A stretch of DNA of 64,000 bases from Aeromicrobium wangtongii (lineage in GTDB: Bacteria; Actinomycetota; Actinomycetes; Propionibacteriales; Nocardioidaceae), in assembly GCF_024584515.1 (NCBI RefSeq), contig NZ_CP102173.1, forward strand, positions 2,852,001-2,916,000, in the 5' to 3' direction. Under the pieces are notes generated by a model. The model searched no databases. It worked only from the letters and a program-made list of their open reading frames with translations, and was not told the DNA's origin. The first letter of the stretch is position 1, and each line of letters opens with the position of its first letter. Below, one piece after another: positions 25,478 through 34,417 of this stretch. A program made the translations under genes and the position numbers.

Positions 25478-26804
25478 GGAGGGCTCCGTCCGATGGGCTG
25501 GTCGCGACGGCCGACGCTCCCGCCAGGGCGACCAGCACGTACAGCAGGTTCGAGATCTGGGCGAATCCCCCGATGTCCAGGATCAGCGCGATCACGATCA
25601 CCGCGCTGAGCGCTCCGAGCACGCCGTTGACCAGCTCGAACGTGCCGGCATCGGCCGAGCTGACCGCGCGGCGGGATGCCCGCACGCAGATGAGCCAGGC
25701 GCCGGCGAGCATCAGCAGCAGGCAGCCGAGCCCGAACAGGCCGGTCTCCACGAGCCGCGTCAGGTAGTGGTTGTCGAGCACCGGCTGCCGGGCCACGTCG
25801 TAGGTGCCCGCCCCCTGCCCGAACAGCCAGTGCTCGGGCAGGATGCCGAGCGCATAGGACAGGCCCGAGGATCGCGATCCCAGCGATCCGTCCTCCGATC
25901 CGTTGAGCACGACCCCGGCCAGCCGGGTCGCGATCGGGACGCCACCGATGACGGCGACGGCCACCGCGCCGACGACTCCCACGCCCCCGAGGACGACCCG
26001 CCGGACCGGCCAGCGCCACGCCATGACGACCAGTGCCGCGGCGACGCCGACGACCGCGGAGCGGGAGATCGTGGCGACCGCACCCAGGCCGATGACCGTC
26101 GCCAGCACTGCCCACACGGCGTGCGGCAGGCCCCGCGCGCGCTGTGCGAGGGCCAGGCCGAGTGCCAGCGGGAAGCACACGGTCAGGATGGCGCTGAGCT
26201 CCAGCGGATGTGCCGCGCTGCCCTGCGGACGCAGCGCGCCCGCGCGCAACAGGTCGACCGGGCTGCCGTCATCACCGTGCTGGACCAGGCCGGGCAGCAC
26301 CAGGTGCTGCGCCGCGTCGAAGCCGGTCAGCACCTGCCCGAGGGCCAGGACGGCACTGACGGACGCGCCGATCACCAGGCCCTGCACGACACGGGTCAGC
26401 GCAGCCGGGGTCCTCACCACGACGAGGACGAAGATCGCGGCGGCGAGCAGGCAGGCCTCGCGGCTGACCAGCGTGAGGGACTGGCCGGACCACTCCGCCG
26501 CCGGACCGCGCAGCATCAGCGCGGCACTGGAGACCAGCGTGCTGAGCATCGTGCCCATCACCAGCAGGGCCGTCGCGCGGTGCGGCGGTGCGATCCGTTG
26601 GCCCGCCGACCAGCACAGGATCAGCAGCGCTCCGGCCACGTACCAGGCGATGACGACCGGGGTCAGACCCAGCGTGAACGGCACGACGGCCGACTGCCGG
26701 GTCGCCAGCAGCCACCCACACGCCACCGCCACGGTCGTCGCGCCCACCCCGACCCGGTGGTCGACCACGACGACGGGGCGCATCATCGGCGCCGGGTCAG
26801 GCAC
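25470..26804 (-). CDS. O-antigen ligase/Wzy-like polysaccharide polymerase
   Basis: 444 residues with about ten hydrophobic segments spread along the whole length. A large loop before the C-terminal helices contains GSRSSGLSYALGILPEHWLFGQGAGTYDVA followed by DNHYLTRLVETGLFGLG. This loop type (W.FG.G.G...N.YL....E.GL.G) marks Wzy_C/O-antigen ligase-like membrane proteins, which join polysaccharide repeat units outside the membrane. Start GTG 26804 overlaps the upstream Wzz-like gene by 8 bases; ATG 26786 is an alternative. Confidence 0.78.
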   Translation of the reverse strand: MPDPAPMMRPVVVVDHRVGVGATTVAVACGWLLATRQSAVVPFTLGLTPVVIAWYVAGALLILCWSAGQRIAPPHRATALLVMGTMLSTLVSSAALMLRGPAAEWSGQSLTLVSREACLLAAAIFVLVVVRTPAALTRVVQGLVIGASVSAVLALGQVLTGFDAAQHLVLPGLVQHGDDGSPVDLLRAGALRPQGSAAHPLELSAILTVCFPLALGLALAQRARGLPHAVWAVLATVIGLGAVATISRSAVVGVAAALVVMAWRWPVRRVVLGGVGVVGAVAVAVIGGVPIATRLAGVVLNGSEDGSLGSRSSGLSYALGILPEHWLFGQGAGTYDVARQPVLDNHYLTRLVETGLFGLGCLLLMLAGAWLICVRASRRAVSSADAGTFELVNGVLGALSAVIVIALILDIGGFAQISNLLYVLVALAGASAVATSPSDGALHD

Positions 26805-27618
26805 GGCGCGAGCGCCGCTGGGCGGTCGCCTCGAGCGCGCGCACGTCCGTCCCTCGTTCGGCCGCGAGCAGGGCCTCCGTCCGGCGCCAGGCCTCTCGTG
26901 CCTCGGCCCGGCTCAGGGCGACGTTGCGGCCGCTGCGCTCCCACTCCTCCTGCAGACGCGCACGGATCGCCGCCTTGGGGACGCCGCTGCGCGACCGCCC
27001 CCCTCCCCGCGCGGAGGGCTGCAGCGCGACGAGCCCGAGCAGCGCGGCGAAACCGCACGCCAGCCCGAGCACACCGGCGGCGCGGAGCCGGGCGCTGCCG
27101 ACGGCCGATCCTGCGCCGGGCGGCGTGGAGATCACGGCCGTCGCCCGCGCGGCTCCGGGGACGTTCGCCGACTCCTGGATCTCCGCGAGCTGGACGGACA
27201 CCTGGTCGACGAGCGCGGCGGCGGCGCTGCGCGCGCCCTCGGCGGTCGACGCCGACGCGACCAGCGCGACCATCGGGGTCAGCTGGGCGATGGCGGAGTT
27301 CTCGCTGCTGAGGGTGTCCGCGCTGTAGGCCCCGTCGCCGCCCGCGTCGGCGACAGCCTCCTGGACCTGGTCACTCTGCAGCTGCGAGCTCACCGTCAGG
27401 GCGAGCTGGGACATGTTGTAGTCCAGGTTGACCAGGGGGTTGCTGCTGGCGGTGCCGTCCGAGCCGGCCGGCGGGAGGATCAGCACGCTCGCGGTGCTCT
27501 CGTACGTCGTCGAGGCCGATCGCCACCCGTACCCGGCTCCGCCGAGAGCGATGAGCACGACCAGGACAAGCCCCATCGGTCGCCGCAGCAGCGATCGCAC
27601 CAGCTCGTCAACCCGCAC
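26797..27618 (-). CDS. Wzz-like polysaccharide chain-length/co-polymerase protein
   Basis: 273 residues from GTG 27618, which has a good GGGGGAG ribosome-binding site 7 bases upstream (the open frame to 27696 lacks one). Layout: a short basic N-terminus (VRVDELVRSLLRRP), TM1 (MGLVLVVLIALGGAGYGW), an extracellular segment of about 150 residues with YESTASVLILPPAGS, TM2 (AGVLGLACGFAALLGLVAL), and a basic cytoplasmic tail. This is the Wzz/PCP architecture. No Walker motifs are present, so it is not a BY-kinase, and no separate kinase gene is seen nearby. Confidence 0.75.
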   Translation of the reverse strand: MRVDELVRSLLRRPMGLVLVVLIALGGAGYGWRSASTTYESTASVLILPPAGSDGTASSNPLVNLDYNMSQLALTVSSQLQSDQVQEAVADAGGDGAYSADTLSSENSAIAQLTPMVALVASASTAEGARSAAAALVDQVSVQLAEIQESANVPGAARATAVISTPPGAGSAVGSARLRAAGVLGLACGFAALLGLVALQPSARGGGRSRSGVPKAAIRARLQEEWERSGRNVALSRAEAREAWRRTEALLAAERGTDVRALEATAQRRSRRA

Positions 27619-27661
27619 CGTGAGACTCCCCCGTCTGGTTCGCCACCCGGACCGTGCGGCC

Positions 27662-27675
27662 CGGACGATCGTCCG
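27662..27675. promoter_or_regulatory. 14-bp perfect palindrome upstream of the Wzz-like gene
   Basis: CGGACGATCGTCCG lies 44 bases before the GTG start of the Wzz-like gene, in the 148-base gap after the glycosyltransferase gene at 27767. It could be an operator or a short hairpin. Nothing else is recognisable in this gap. Confidence 0.3.
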
Positions 27676-27766
27676 TCTCCCATGAAGAGAGGGCACGGGC
27701 CGAACAATGACGGCCGGTCGCGCGGGTTCAGGCGATCGGCCGTGTGTCTCCGGTCACGGCGGGCAG

Positions 27767-28834
27767 CTACACGCTCGACGCGAGGATGCCCGCCAGGACG
27801 GCCGACATCCCGGCGGAGGTGAACTCCGCCCGGGCCCGTGCGGCGGCGGCGCGGCCCATCTCGGCGCACCGCTGCGGATCGGCCAGCAGCTCACGCAGCG
27901 CCGCGGCGAAGGCATCGACGTCGTCCGGGGGCACCAGCAGGCCGTCGACGCCGTGCTCCACGTAGTCCGACATCCCCGGGTTCGCGGTCACGACGACGGG
28001 CCGTCCGCTCGCCATCGCCTCCAGCACGACCGTCAGCCCCGAGCCGGTGCTCGTGCGCTTCAGCGCGACGGCCACGACGGACGAGCGGGCGTAGAGACCG
28101 CGCATCGCACCGTCCATGCGCCGCGTGTGCAGCGTCCCGAGGTCGTCGGGCAGCTCGATCGGATGGCTCGTCGCGAGCTCCAGCCGGACCGCCGGGACGT
28201 GCCGGCTGACCCGGCGGACCGCCTCGACGAGCAGCGCGTGGTCGCGGAACACGTCCTCGCCCGCGCTCACGACGGTCGCGGTCGCCTGCTCCCACGGCTG
28301 CTCGGCGTAGAAGTCCGTGTCGATGCCCAGCGGGACGTAGTGCAGGCGCTCCGCCGGGACCTGCCACTCGCGGCCCAGCATGGGCAGCATCGCGCTGCAC
28401 TGCGTCCACACCGCGGCCGCCCGTGGCAGGGCCCGCGCGGCCAGTCGCCGCTGCAACGGCGCTGCGGCGGCGCGTGAGGTCAGCCACCCCACCCCGGTCA
28501 CCACGGGGGCGAACCGGCTGCGCGGCACCGCGAGCGCGGCGGGAACTCCCGTGCGCTCGTCATAACCGAGCACGACGTCACTCTCCGTACGAGACATGCG
28601 CCGCAGATCTGCCCCGACCTCGACGAGCTCCAGCCCGGAGGTCCGGTACCGGACGGACCGCGCGATGCGGGCCACCGGCCCGGTCAGCTCCCGACCACCG
28701 AAGGTGACGTCCCACCCATGATCCTGCAGGTGGTGAAGTCCATATGGTGAGGCATCGGGGACCTCGCCGCGCTCGTGACGGTGAGCCCATCGGGACGCCG
28801 ACGTCCCCACCGGCAGTGGAATGTGGACCCGCAC
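27767..28834 (-). CDS. GT4-type glycosyltransferase
   Basis: 355 residues, GTG start. The C-terminal half shows the GT-B family 4 features: VPLGIDTDFYAEQP (the substrate-side loop), SAGEDVFRDHALLVEAVRRV, and the retaining GT4 motif with E-x7-E spacing (TGSGLTVVLEAMASGRPVVVTANPGMSDYVEHGVDGLLVPPDD). The N-terminal acceptor half is less conserved. It transfers a sugar from a nucleotide donor on the cytoplasmic side in polysaccharide assembly. It is divergent from the flippase gene at 28906. Confidence 0.87.
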   Translation of the reverse strand: MRVHIPLPVGTSASRWAHRHERGEVPDASPYGLHHLQDHGWDVTFGGRELTGPVARIARSVRYRTSGLELVEVGADLRRMSRTESDVVLGYDERTGVPAALAVPRSRFAPVVTGVGWLTSRAAAAPLQRRLAARALPRAAAVWTQCSAMLPMLGREWQVPAERLHYVPLGIDTDFYAEQPWEQATATVVSAGEDVFRDHALLVEAVRRVSRHVPAVRLELATSHPIELPDDLGTLHTRRMDGAMRGLYARSSVVAVALKRTSTGSGLTVVLEAMASGRPVVVTANPGMSDYVEHGVDGLLVPPDDVDAFAAALRELLADPQRCAEMGRAAAARARAEFTSAGMSAVLAGILASSV

Positions 28835-28905
28835 AGCACGACCTCCCCTCGGCGACAGACGGTGCAGACACTACGGTGTCCGCCGGGCCACCGACGGTGA
28901 AACGC

Positions 28906-30330
28906 ATGGCTGTCGCCTTCGGCTACCAGCTGGTGTTCCGGATCCTGGGCATGATCGCCTCGATCGTGACGGTGGCCCTGACCGTGCGGCACCTGGGCGG
29001 TGAGTCGTACGGGCACCTGACCACCGCGATCGTGTTCGTGAGCCTGTGGACGAGCTTCAGCGAGCTGGGCATCGGGGCCGTCGTGGTGCGCCGCGCGACC
29101 TCCGGCAACGGCGACCTGCAGCGGCTCGTGCAGGTCAACACCGGTCTGTCGATCCTCTACTGCGTCCCGCTGGCACTGGTGACGACCGTGACGGGCCTGC
29201 TGGTCTACCACGACGATCCGGAGGTCCGCACGGTCCTGCCGGTCATCACGCTCGGGCTGGCGCTGACGACGATCGCCTCGTGCGTCGCGCCCGTCTTCTT
29301 GGTCACGGTGCGGTTCCGGGCCGTCGCCTGGTCCGATCTCCTCAGCCGGGGGCTGTCGCTGGCGCTGACCGTCGTCCTGCTGCAGACCGGCGCCGGCCTC
29401 ATGTGGTTCGCGGTCGTGCAGGTCGTCCCGCCCGCGGTCGTGCTGATCATCCAGGGGGCCGCCGCCTCCCGGGTCATGCGGTGGCGTCCGGTCTTCGACC
29501 GGCGCGAGAGCTGGGCGCTGCTGCGCGAGAGCCTGCCGCAGACCGCGGTGCTGATCATCGGTGTCCTGTACTGGCGCCTCGACGGGGTGCTGCTGAGCGT
29601 GCTGGACTCCCCCGTCGAGGTGGGCACCTACTACCTCGCCACGACGCTGGCGTTCACCCTGTCGGTCGTGGCCACGTTCTTCGAGTCCTCGACGCTGTCC
29701 ACCATGACCGGCCTGTGGGCCGCCGACCGGCGCCGGTTCAGCGACTTCACCGCCCGCAGCATCGAGACGATGCTGTTCATCGGGCTGCCGGTCGCCGCCA
29801 CCGGCGTGGTGCTGGCCGAGCCGGTCATGCGGGCCATCGGCTCCGAGACGTTCCTCGGCCACGGCGCACCGGCCCTCGCCCTGCTGTTCGTCGCCGTCGG
29901 CATCACCTTCTTGAATGGCACGCTGAGCCAGGCCCTGTTCGCCGCCCACCAGCAAGGCTTCCTGGTGCGGATCAACGTGATCAACCTGGTCATCAACATC
30001 GCGCTGAACCTCGCACTCATCCCGCTCTGGGGGGCCGTCGGCGCGGCCCTGGCCCTGGCGGTCACCGAGCTGATCGGGCTGGTCGTGGTGTCGGTGCGGC
30101 TCTCCCAGCTCAGCGAGTACCGGACGCCGTGGGTGTTCGTGCTGCGGCTCCTGGTGCCACTGGCCGCGTCGACCGCGGTCGCCCTGCTGCTGCGACCCGC
30201 GCCGTTGCCCGTCTCGCTGGCAGCAGCGGCGGCGACCTATCTGGCGGTGAACGCCGCGCTCGGCCCGGTACGCGTCTCGACGGTGCGCGCGATGCTGGCC
30301 CAGGACACCGCCGACGGGGAGGACGCATGA
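28906..30330 (+). CDS. Wzx-type polysaccharide flippase (MOP superfamily)
   Basis: 474 residues from ATG 28906 (GTG 28897 is an alternative). About 12-14 hydrophobic helices with the polysaccharide-biosynthesis-protein pattern: GYQLVFRILGMIASIVTVALTVRHLGGESYGHLTTAIVFVSL at the N-terminus and INLVINIALNLALIPLWGAVGAALALAVTELIGLVVV in the second half. It should flip lipid-linked repeat units across the membrane. It starts the plus-strand group and is coupled by ATGA to the glycosyltransferase fusion. Confidence 0.87.
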   Translation: MAVAFGYQLVFRILGMIASIVTVALTVRHLGGESYGHLTTAIVFVSLWTSFSELGIGAVVVRRATSGNGDLQRLVQVNTGLSILYCVPLALVTTVTGLLVYHDDPEVRTVLPVITLGLALTTIASCVAPVFLVTVRFRAVAWSDLLSRGLSLALTVVLLQTGAGLMWFAVVQVVPPAVVLIIQGAAASRVMRWRPVFDRRESWALLRESLPQTAVLIIGVLYWRLDGVLLSVLDSPVEVGTYYLATTLAFTLSVVATFFESSTLSTMTGLWAADRRRFSDFTARSIETMLFIGLPVAATGVVLAEPVMRAIGSETFLGHGAPALALLFVAVGITFLNGTLSQALFAAHQQGFLVRINVINLVINIALNLALIPLWGAVGAALALAVTELIGLVVVSVRLSQLSEYRTPWVFVLRLLVPLAASTAVALLLRPAPLPVSLAAAAATYLAVNAALGPVRVSTVRAMLAQDTADGEDA

Positions 30331-32237
30331 CGACGCCACGCCCGCTCGCGGTGCTGTGCGTCGCCTATCGGACGCCCGAGCTCCTGGAGTCGTGCCTGAC
30401 GAGCATCTCGGCGCACCTGCCGGGGGTCCCGGTCCACGTGCACGACAACTCCGCCGAGCACGCAGCACAGCTCGACCCCGTCGTCGGCCGGCACCCCGAC
30501 GTCCACTGGCACCGGGGAGGGCCGAACATCGGCTTCGCCGCCGCCGTCAACGCACTGGCCGCGCAGGTGCCCGGGCACGACCTGCTGCTGATCAACCCGG
30601 ACGCCGTCCTGCAGGGGCCACTCACCGCGACCCTGGCCGCCGTCCGCACCCCCGGCGTCGCGGCGGCCGCGCCGCTCGACGTCCTGACCCGGTCCGCCAC
30701 GTCCCGGCCGTGGGACGTCGCCCATCGGCCGCGCGGCCTGGCGCGTGCCCTGGTCTCGGCCTCCGGCTACGCCGAGCGGCTGCGCGGCACCCCGCTGTCG
30801 GACCTGTACCCGGCGCGGCCCCGCGAGGTCGGCGGCTACCTGACCGGCGCCTGTCTCGCGGTCAGCCGGGCGGCCTGGGACGAGATCGGGCCGTTCGACG
30901 AGGAGTACTTCCTGTACGGCGAGGAGTCCCAGTGGCAGGAGCGCGCCCGCGCCGCCGGGTGGCGACTGGTGCTGGCCGACGAGCCGGGCGTCGTCCACGA
31001 GGCCGCCGGGACGGTCGCCGCCGATCCCGCGGCGTCCCGGCGATCGCACGACCTGCTGCGCGCCAATGTCGCCCTGCAGATCGAGCAGGGCACCTCGGCC
31101 CGGCGAGCCGACCTGTACCTGGCCGGGACGTCGGTGCTCGACCGGGTCCAGCGCTCGAAGCGCGCCGCCCGCGTCCCCGTCCGGAGGTCCGGACGTCCTC
31201 CGGTGCTCCTGACGATCAACCGCCTCGACTACGGCGGCGCGGAGCGGCACCACGTCGTGCTGGCCACCGAGCTCGCCCGCCGCGGCCACGACGTCACGAT
31301 CGTCGCGATGCAACGACTCGGACCCCTGGTCGCCGAGATCCCCCACACCGTGCGGGTCGTGCGACAGCCCTGGTGGGCCCCGGCGATCGACGTGCCGCCG
31401 GGCCCGGCCGTCCTGGTCACCGGCGACACCAACACCGAGACGGGCTTCGGCACGCTGTGGCGGGCCGGACGGCGCGATCGGCACTGGCTGGTCGGTGCGC
31501 ACGTCCCGCCTGATCCGCTGGCGCCCACCTACTCGGCCGGGCTGGCCCGTGCGATGAGCCGGGCCGATGGCTTCGTCGCGCTCTCGCCCCGGCACCGCGA
31601 CGAGGTCTCGGCCCATCAGCGGGTCGCGCGGCGCTGGTTCGTCGCCCCCAACGGCGTCGCCCACGCCGACGGGCTCCTGGACGTCCCGGAACGGACGGTG
31701 CCCGACGGCCCGCTGCGGCTGGTGATGCTCTCGCGCATCGTCGAGCTGAAGAACCCGCACCTGCTCGTCGAGGCGCTCGACGGGCTCCGCGAGCTCCCGT
31801 GGACGCTCGACATCTTCGGCGACGGGCCCGACCGCGCACGGCTCGAGGCGCTGACCCCGGCGCACCTGCGCGATCGGGTGCGGTGGCGCGGCTGGTCCCC
31901 GGGACCGGATCATGCCTTCGCGGGGGCCGACCTGGTGTGCCTGCCGAGCCGTTCCGAGGCGTTCCCGTTGACCATCCTGGAGGCGATGGCCCGGCGCCTG
32001 CCGGTCATCGCCTCGGCGACCTGCGCCGTCCCCGACATGCTCGACCACGGCAAGGCCGGCATCGTCGTCGACGATGTCACGGTCGAGGGGTGGCGGCGGG
32101 CACTGGCCGAGGTGCTGTCCGCGCGCGAGGACCTTCCCGCGATCGCCGCGCGCGGTCTGGAGCGGATGAGGGACCACTACACGATCGAGGCGATGGCCGA
32201 TGCCTATCAGGACGCCTTCGCCCAGGTGATGGCATGA
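30327..32237 (+). CDS. Bifunctional glycosyltransferase: GT2 domain fused to GT4 domain
   Basis: 636 residues. Residues 1 to about 270 are a GT2 domain: LAVLCVAYRTPELLESCLTSI, the donor-binding LLLINPDAVLQGPL (in place of DxD), GGYLTGACLAVSRAAWDEIGPFDEEYFLYGEE and a C-terminal helical end. From about residue 290 a GT4 domain follows: VLLTINRLDYGGAERHHVVLATELARRGH, SRIVELKNPHLLVEALDGL, FGDGPDRARLEAL and LPSRSEAFPLTILEAMARRLPVIAS (E-x7-E). The two activities probably add consecutive sugars. The start overlaps the flippase stop as ATGA. Confidence 0.88.
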   Translation: MTTPRPLAVLCVAYRTPELLESCLTSISAHLPGVPVHVHDNSAEHAAQLDPVVGRHPDVHWHRGGPNIGFAAAVNALAAQVPGHDLLLINPDAVLQGPLTATLAAVRTPGVAAAAPLDVLTRSATSRPWDVAHRPRGLARALVSASGYAERLRGTPLSDLYPARPREVGGYLTGACLAVSRAAWDEIGPFDEEYFLYGEESQWQERARAAGWRLVLADEPGVVHEAAGTVAADPAASRRSHDLLRANVALQIEQGTSARRADLYLAGTSVLDRVQRSKRAARVPVRRSGRPPVLLTINRLDYGGAERHHVVLATELARRGHDVTIVAMQRLGPLVAEIPHTVRVVRQPWWAPAIDVPPGPAVLVTGDTNTETGFGTLWRAGRRDRHWLVGAHVPPDPLAPTYSAGLARAMSRADGFVALSPRHRDEVSAHQRVARRWFVAPNGVAHADGLLDVPERTVPDGPLRLVMLSRIVELKNPHLLVEALDGLRELPWTLDIFGDGPDRARLEALTPAHLRDRVRWRGWSPGPDHAFAGADLVCLPSRSEAFPLTILEAMARRLPVIASATCAVPDMLDHGKAGIVVDDVTVEGWRRALAEVLSAREDLPAIAARGLERMRDHYTIEAMADAYQDAFAQVMA

Positions 32238-33280
32238 GGGTCCTGTGGCTGTCGCCGTGGCTGCGACCCCTGGCGCGGGTGCACGCCGATGCCCTGCGCT
32301 CGGCCGGCCACGAGGTGCGGATCGTGACATCGGACCAGCACCCGGAGTCCGGGCCGGCACGCCCCGACGAGTGGGTGCTGGACCCCCGGCCCAAGCAGCC
32401 GTCCACGTACCGGCCGTTCCTGCGGGTCCGCAGCGAGGTCGCGGCCTTCGGCGCCGAGGTCGTGGTCACCGAGCTGGTGCGCGATCCCCGGTGGCTGACG
32501 CTGGGGCGCGGCCTGCCGCGCATCGACGTCGTCCACGACGACCGTCCCCATGACGCCGCGGAGCAACGGCCACGCTGGGAGCGGGCGGTCTTCGACCGCT
32601 GGCAGTCGCGCTCTGACCTGACGATCTTCTTCAGCCGGTTCGTCGCCGATGCCGTCGGCCGCGAGCCGCGGGTCGTCGTCCCGCTCAGCAGCGATGTCGC
32701 GGACGCCGCGGTCCCGCCGTTCGTCGAGGCCGACGGCCGGCGTGACTTCGTGCTCAGCGGACGGCTCAACGACTACAAGAACATCCCGGTCGCGCTGGCG
32801 GCCTGGCGCCTGCACCGGTCCGGTCCGCACCACCGGGGCGACCGGCTCGTGCTGATCGGCGACGGCGACGTGCCGCACGACCTCCCCGAGGGCGTCCGGT
32901 GGCAGCGGGGGCCGTTCCGGTACGCCGACGAGCTGACGACCCTGGCGCGGGCCAAGGGCTCCTTGGTGCACTACCGGCGGGCCACCCAAAGTGGCGTCCA
33001 GATGCTCGCGATGCAGCTGGGCGTCATGCCGGTCGTGTCACCCGAGGGCGCGCTGCCCGAGCTGCAGCCGTCCGGTGGACCGGTCGTGGGCGTGGACGAC
33101 CCGCGCGGCCTGGCCGACGCCCTCGACACGCTGGCCGATCCGCACGAGGCGGTCCGGGCCGGCCGGGTGGCGCGCCGGGCCTATCTGGACCGGCATGCCC
33201 AGAGCCGGGTCGCAGCAGCCCTCAGCGATGCGGTCGCGCAGGCCGCCGCCGGCCGGCGAGGTCGATCCACAGCCCGGTGA
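32234..33280 (+). CDS. GT4-like glycosyltransferase
   Basis: 348 residues, ATGA-coupled to the fusion gene. MRVLWLSPWLRPLARVHADALRSAGHEVRIVT is a typical GT-B N-terminus; FVLSGRLNDYKNIPVALAAWRLH and LIGDGDVPHDLPEGVRWQRG match the donor half. The usual E-x7-E region is weakened (VHYRRATQSGVQMLAMQLGVMPVVSPEGALPEL), so the family assignment is less firm than for its neighbours. Its last 59 bases overlap the convergent glycosyltransferase gene at 33222. Confidence 0.75.
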   Translation: MRVLWLSPWLRPLARVHADALRSAGHEVRIVTSDQHPESGPARPDEWVLDPRPKQPSTYRPFLRVRSEVAAFGAEVVVTELVRDPRWLTLGRGLPRIDVVHDDRPHDAAEQRPRWERAVFDRWQSRSDLTIFFSRFVADAVGREPRVVVPLSSDVADAAVPPFVEADGRRDFVLSGRLNDYKNIPVALAAWRLHRSGPHHRGDRLVLIGDGDVPHDLPEGVRWQRGPFRYADELTTLARAKGSLVHYRRATQSGVQMLAMQLGVMPVVSPEGALPELQPSGGPVVGVDDPRGLADALDTLADPHEAVRAGRVARRAYLDRHAQSRVAAALSDAVAQAAAGRRGRSTAR

Positions 33281-34340
33281 GCCGGTCGTGCCAGCGCCGC
33301 ACGTCGAAGCCCGCCGAACGGGCCTCGGCTGCCCCGGCGATCCGGGTGCGCAGGTCATCGTCCTCGACGAGGCGGCGCAGCGCCTTGCCCAGGCCCTCGA
33401 TGTCCCCGGCGGGCACCAGGAGGCCCTCGACGCCGTCACCGACGACGTCCGGAATGCCACCGACCGGGCTGACGAGGGGCGCGAGCCCGTGCGCCATGGC
33501 CTCCAGCAGTGCCATCGGCAGCCCTTCCTCGTGACTGGGCAGCAGGAACACCTGCGAGACGCGCATGAGCTCGTCGCGCTCGGCCGGTCCCTGCCAGCCG
33601 CGGACCTCGACGACGCCGGCCACGTCCGCGTCGGCGACCGCCCGGCGCACCTGCTCGATCTCGCCGTCGCCGGCCAGCACGATCCGCAGCCGGCTGCGGA
33701 CCTCCGCCGGGAGCGTCGCCACCGCCGCCACGACGTCATAGCTGCCCTTGCGGTGGCCCAGACGGCCCAGGCTCACCGCATGGACCACCCCACCCGGGGC
33801 CGCGGCGCGTGCCATCTTCTCGCGGTCAGGCAGGACGACCGGGTTGTGCAGCACCTCCAGGCGTTCGGCGGGCAGGTGCAGGCGGGTCCCGAGCTCGTCG
33901 ACGTGCTGCGTGGCCAGCACGAGCCACCGGTCGGCGGCGACGCCGCGACGGACCAGCGTCCGTCCCCACGCGGGGAGACGGTCGAACCAGCCGGCGAAGT
34001 CATAGCTGTGCGCGTGGACGACGGTCGCGGTCCCACGCAGCCGGGCCGCGGCCAGCGGCAGCGACTTGCGCACGACGCTGCCCCCGTGCGACAGGTGCAC
34101 GTGCAGCACGTCGACCCGGCCCGCCACGATCAGCGCGGTCGACCAGAGCATCCCGCGCACGCCGATCCACACCCGCCACGGCAGCGAACGGTCGACATAC
34201 GTCGCGACGACCCGAACCGCCACGCGCGGATCGGGATGGGCCGCCATCAGGGTCAGCACCGAGGCCATGCCTCCCCGGCTGTCCGGGCCCGACGGCGCCG
34301 GCCCGATCGTCAGGACCCGCACGCTGCGAAGTTCACCCAT
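33222..34340 (-). CDS. GT4-type glycosyltransferase
   Basis: 372 residues. N-terminal VRVLTIGPAPSGPDSRGGMASVL and DVLHVHLSHGGSVVRKSLPLAAARLRG (acceptor half). C-terminal VHAVSLGRLGHRKGSYDVVAAVATL, IVLAGDGEIEQVRRAV and FLLPSHEEGLPMALLEAMAHGLAPLVSPVGGIPDVV carry the retaining GT4 E-x7-E motif. It is convergent with the previous gene over a 59-base 3' overlap and divergent from the GH6 gene, with 41 bases between the two starts. It belongs to the same polysaccharide pathway by location. Confidence 0.88.
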   Translation of the reverse strand: MGELRSVRVLTIGPAPSGPDSRGGMASVLTLMAAHPDPRVAVRVVATYVDRSLPWRVWIGVRGMLWSTALIVAGRVDVLHVHLSHGGSVVRKSLPLAAARLRGTATVVHAHSYDFAGWFDRLPAWGRTLVRRGVAADRWLVLATQHVDELGTRLHLPAERLEVLHNPVVLPDREKMARAAAPGGVVHAVSLGRLGHRKGSYDVVAAVATLPAEVRSRLRIVLAGDGEIEQVRRAVADADVAGVVEVRGWQGPAERDELMRVSQVFLLPSHEEGLPMALLEAMAHGLAPLVSPVGGIPDVVGDGVEGLLVPAGDIEGLGKALRRLVEDDDLRTRIAGAAEARSAGFDVRRWHDRLTGLWIDLAGRRRPARPHR

Positions 34341-34368
34341 TGACCCGGCCCCGTCCCGCTCGCGCCCC

Positions 34369-34374
34369 TACAGT
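34369..34374 (+). promoter_or_regulatory. Probable -10 element for a leaderless leader-peptide/GH6 transcript
   Basis: TACAGT is followed by 7 bases and an ATG at 34382 that opens an 11-codon frame ending on the GH6 start. TTGACC at 34340 is too far away (23 bases) to be a normal -35. Confidence 0.45.
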
Positions 34375-34381
34375 GGCAACC

Positions 34382-34417
34382 ATGTGCGTGGACGTGGTCA
34401 GACAGGTCAGGGCGTGA
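34382..34417 (+). CDS. Candidate leader peptide overlapping the GH6 start
   Basis: A short frame encodes MCVDVVRQVRA. It begins 7 bases after a TACAGT element and stops with the TGA of GTGA, whose GTG is the GH6 start codon. If the transcript is leaderless, ribosomes would read this 11-residue peptide first and re-initiate on GH6. The single Cys at position 2 and the coupling suggest a possible regulatory uORF. Conservation in relatives has not been checked, so this is a candidate only. Confidence 0.4.
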   Translation: MCVDVVRQVRA

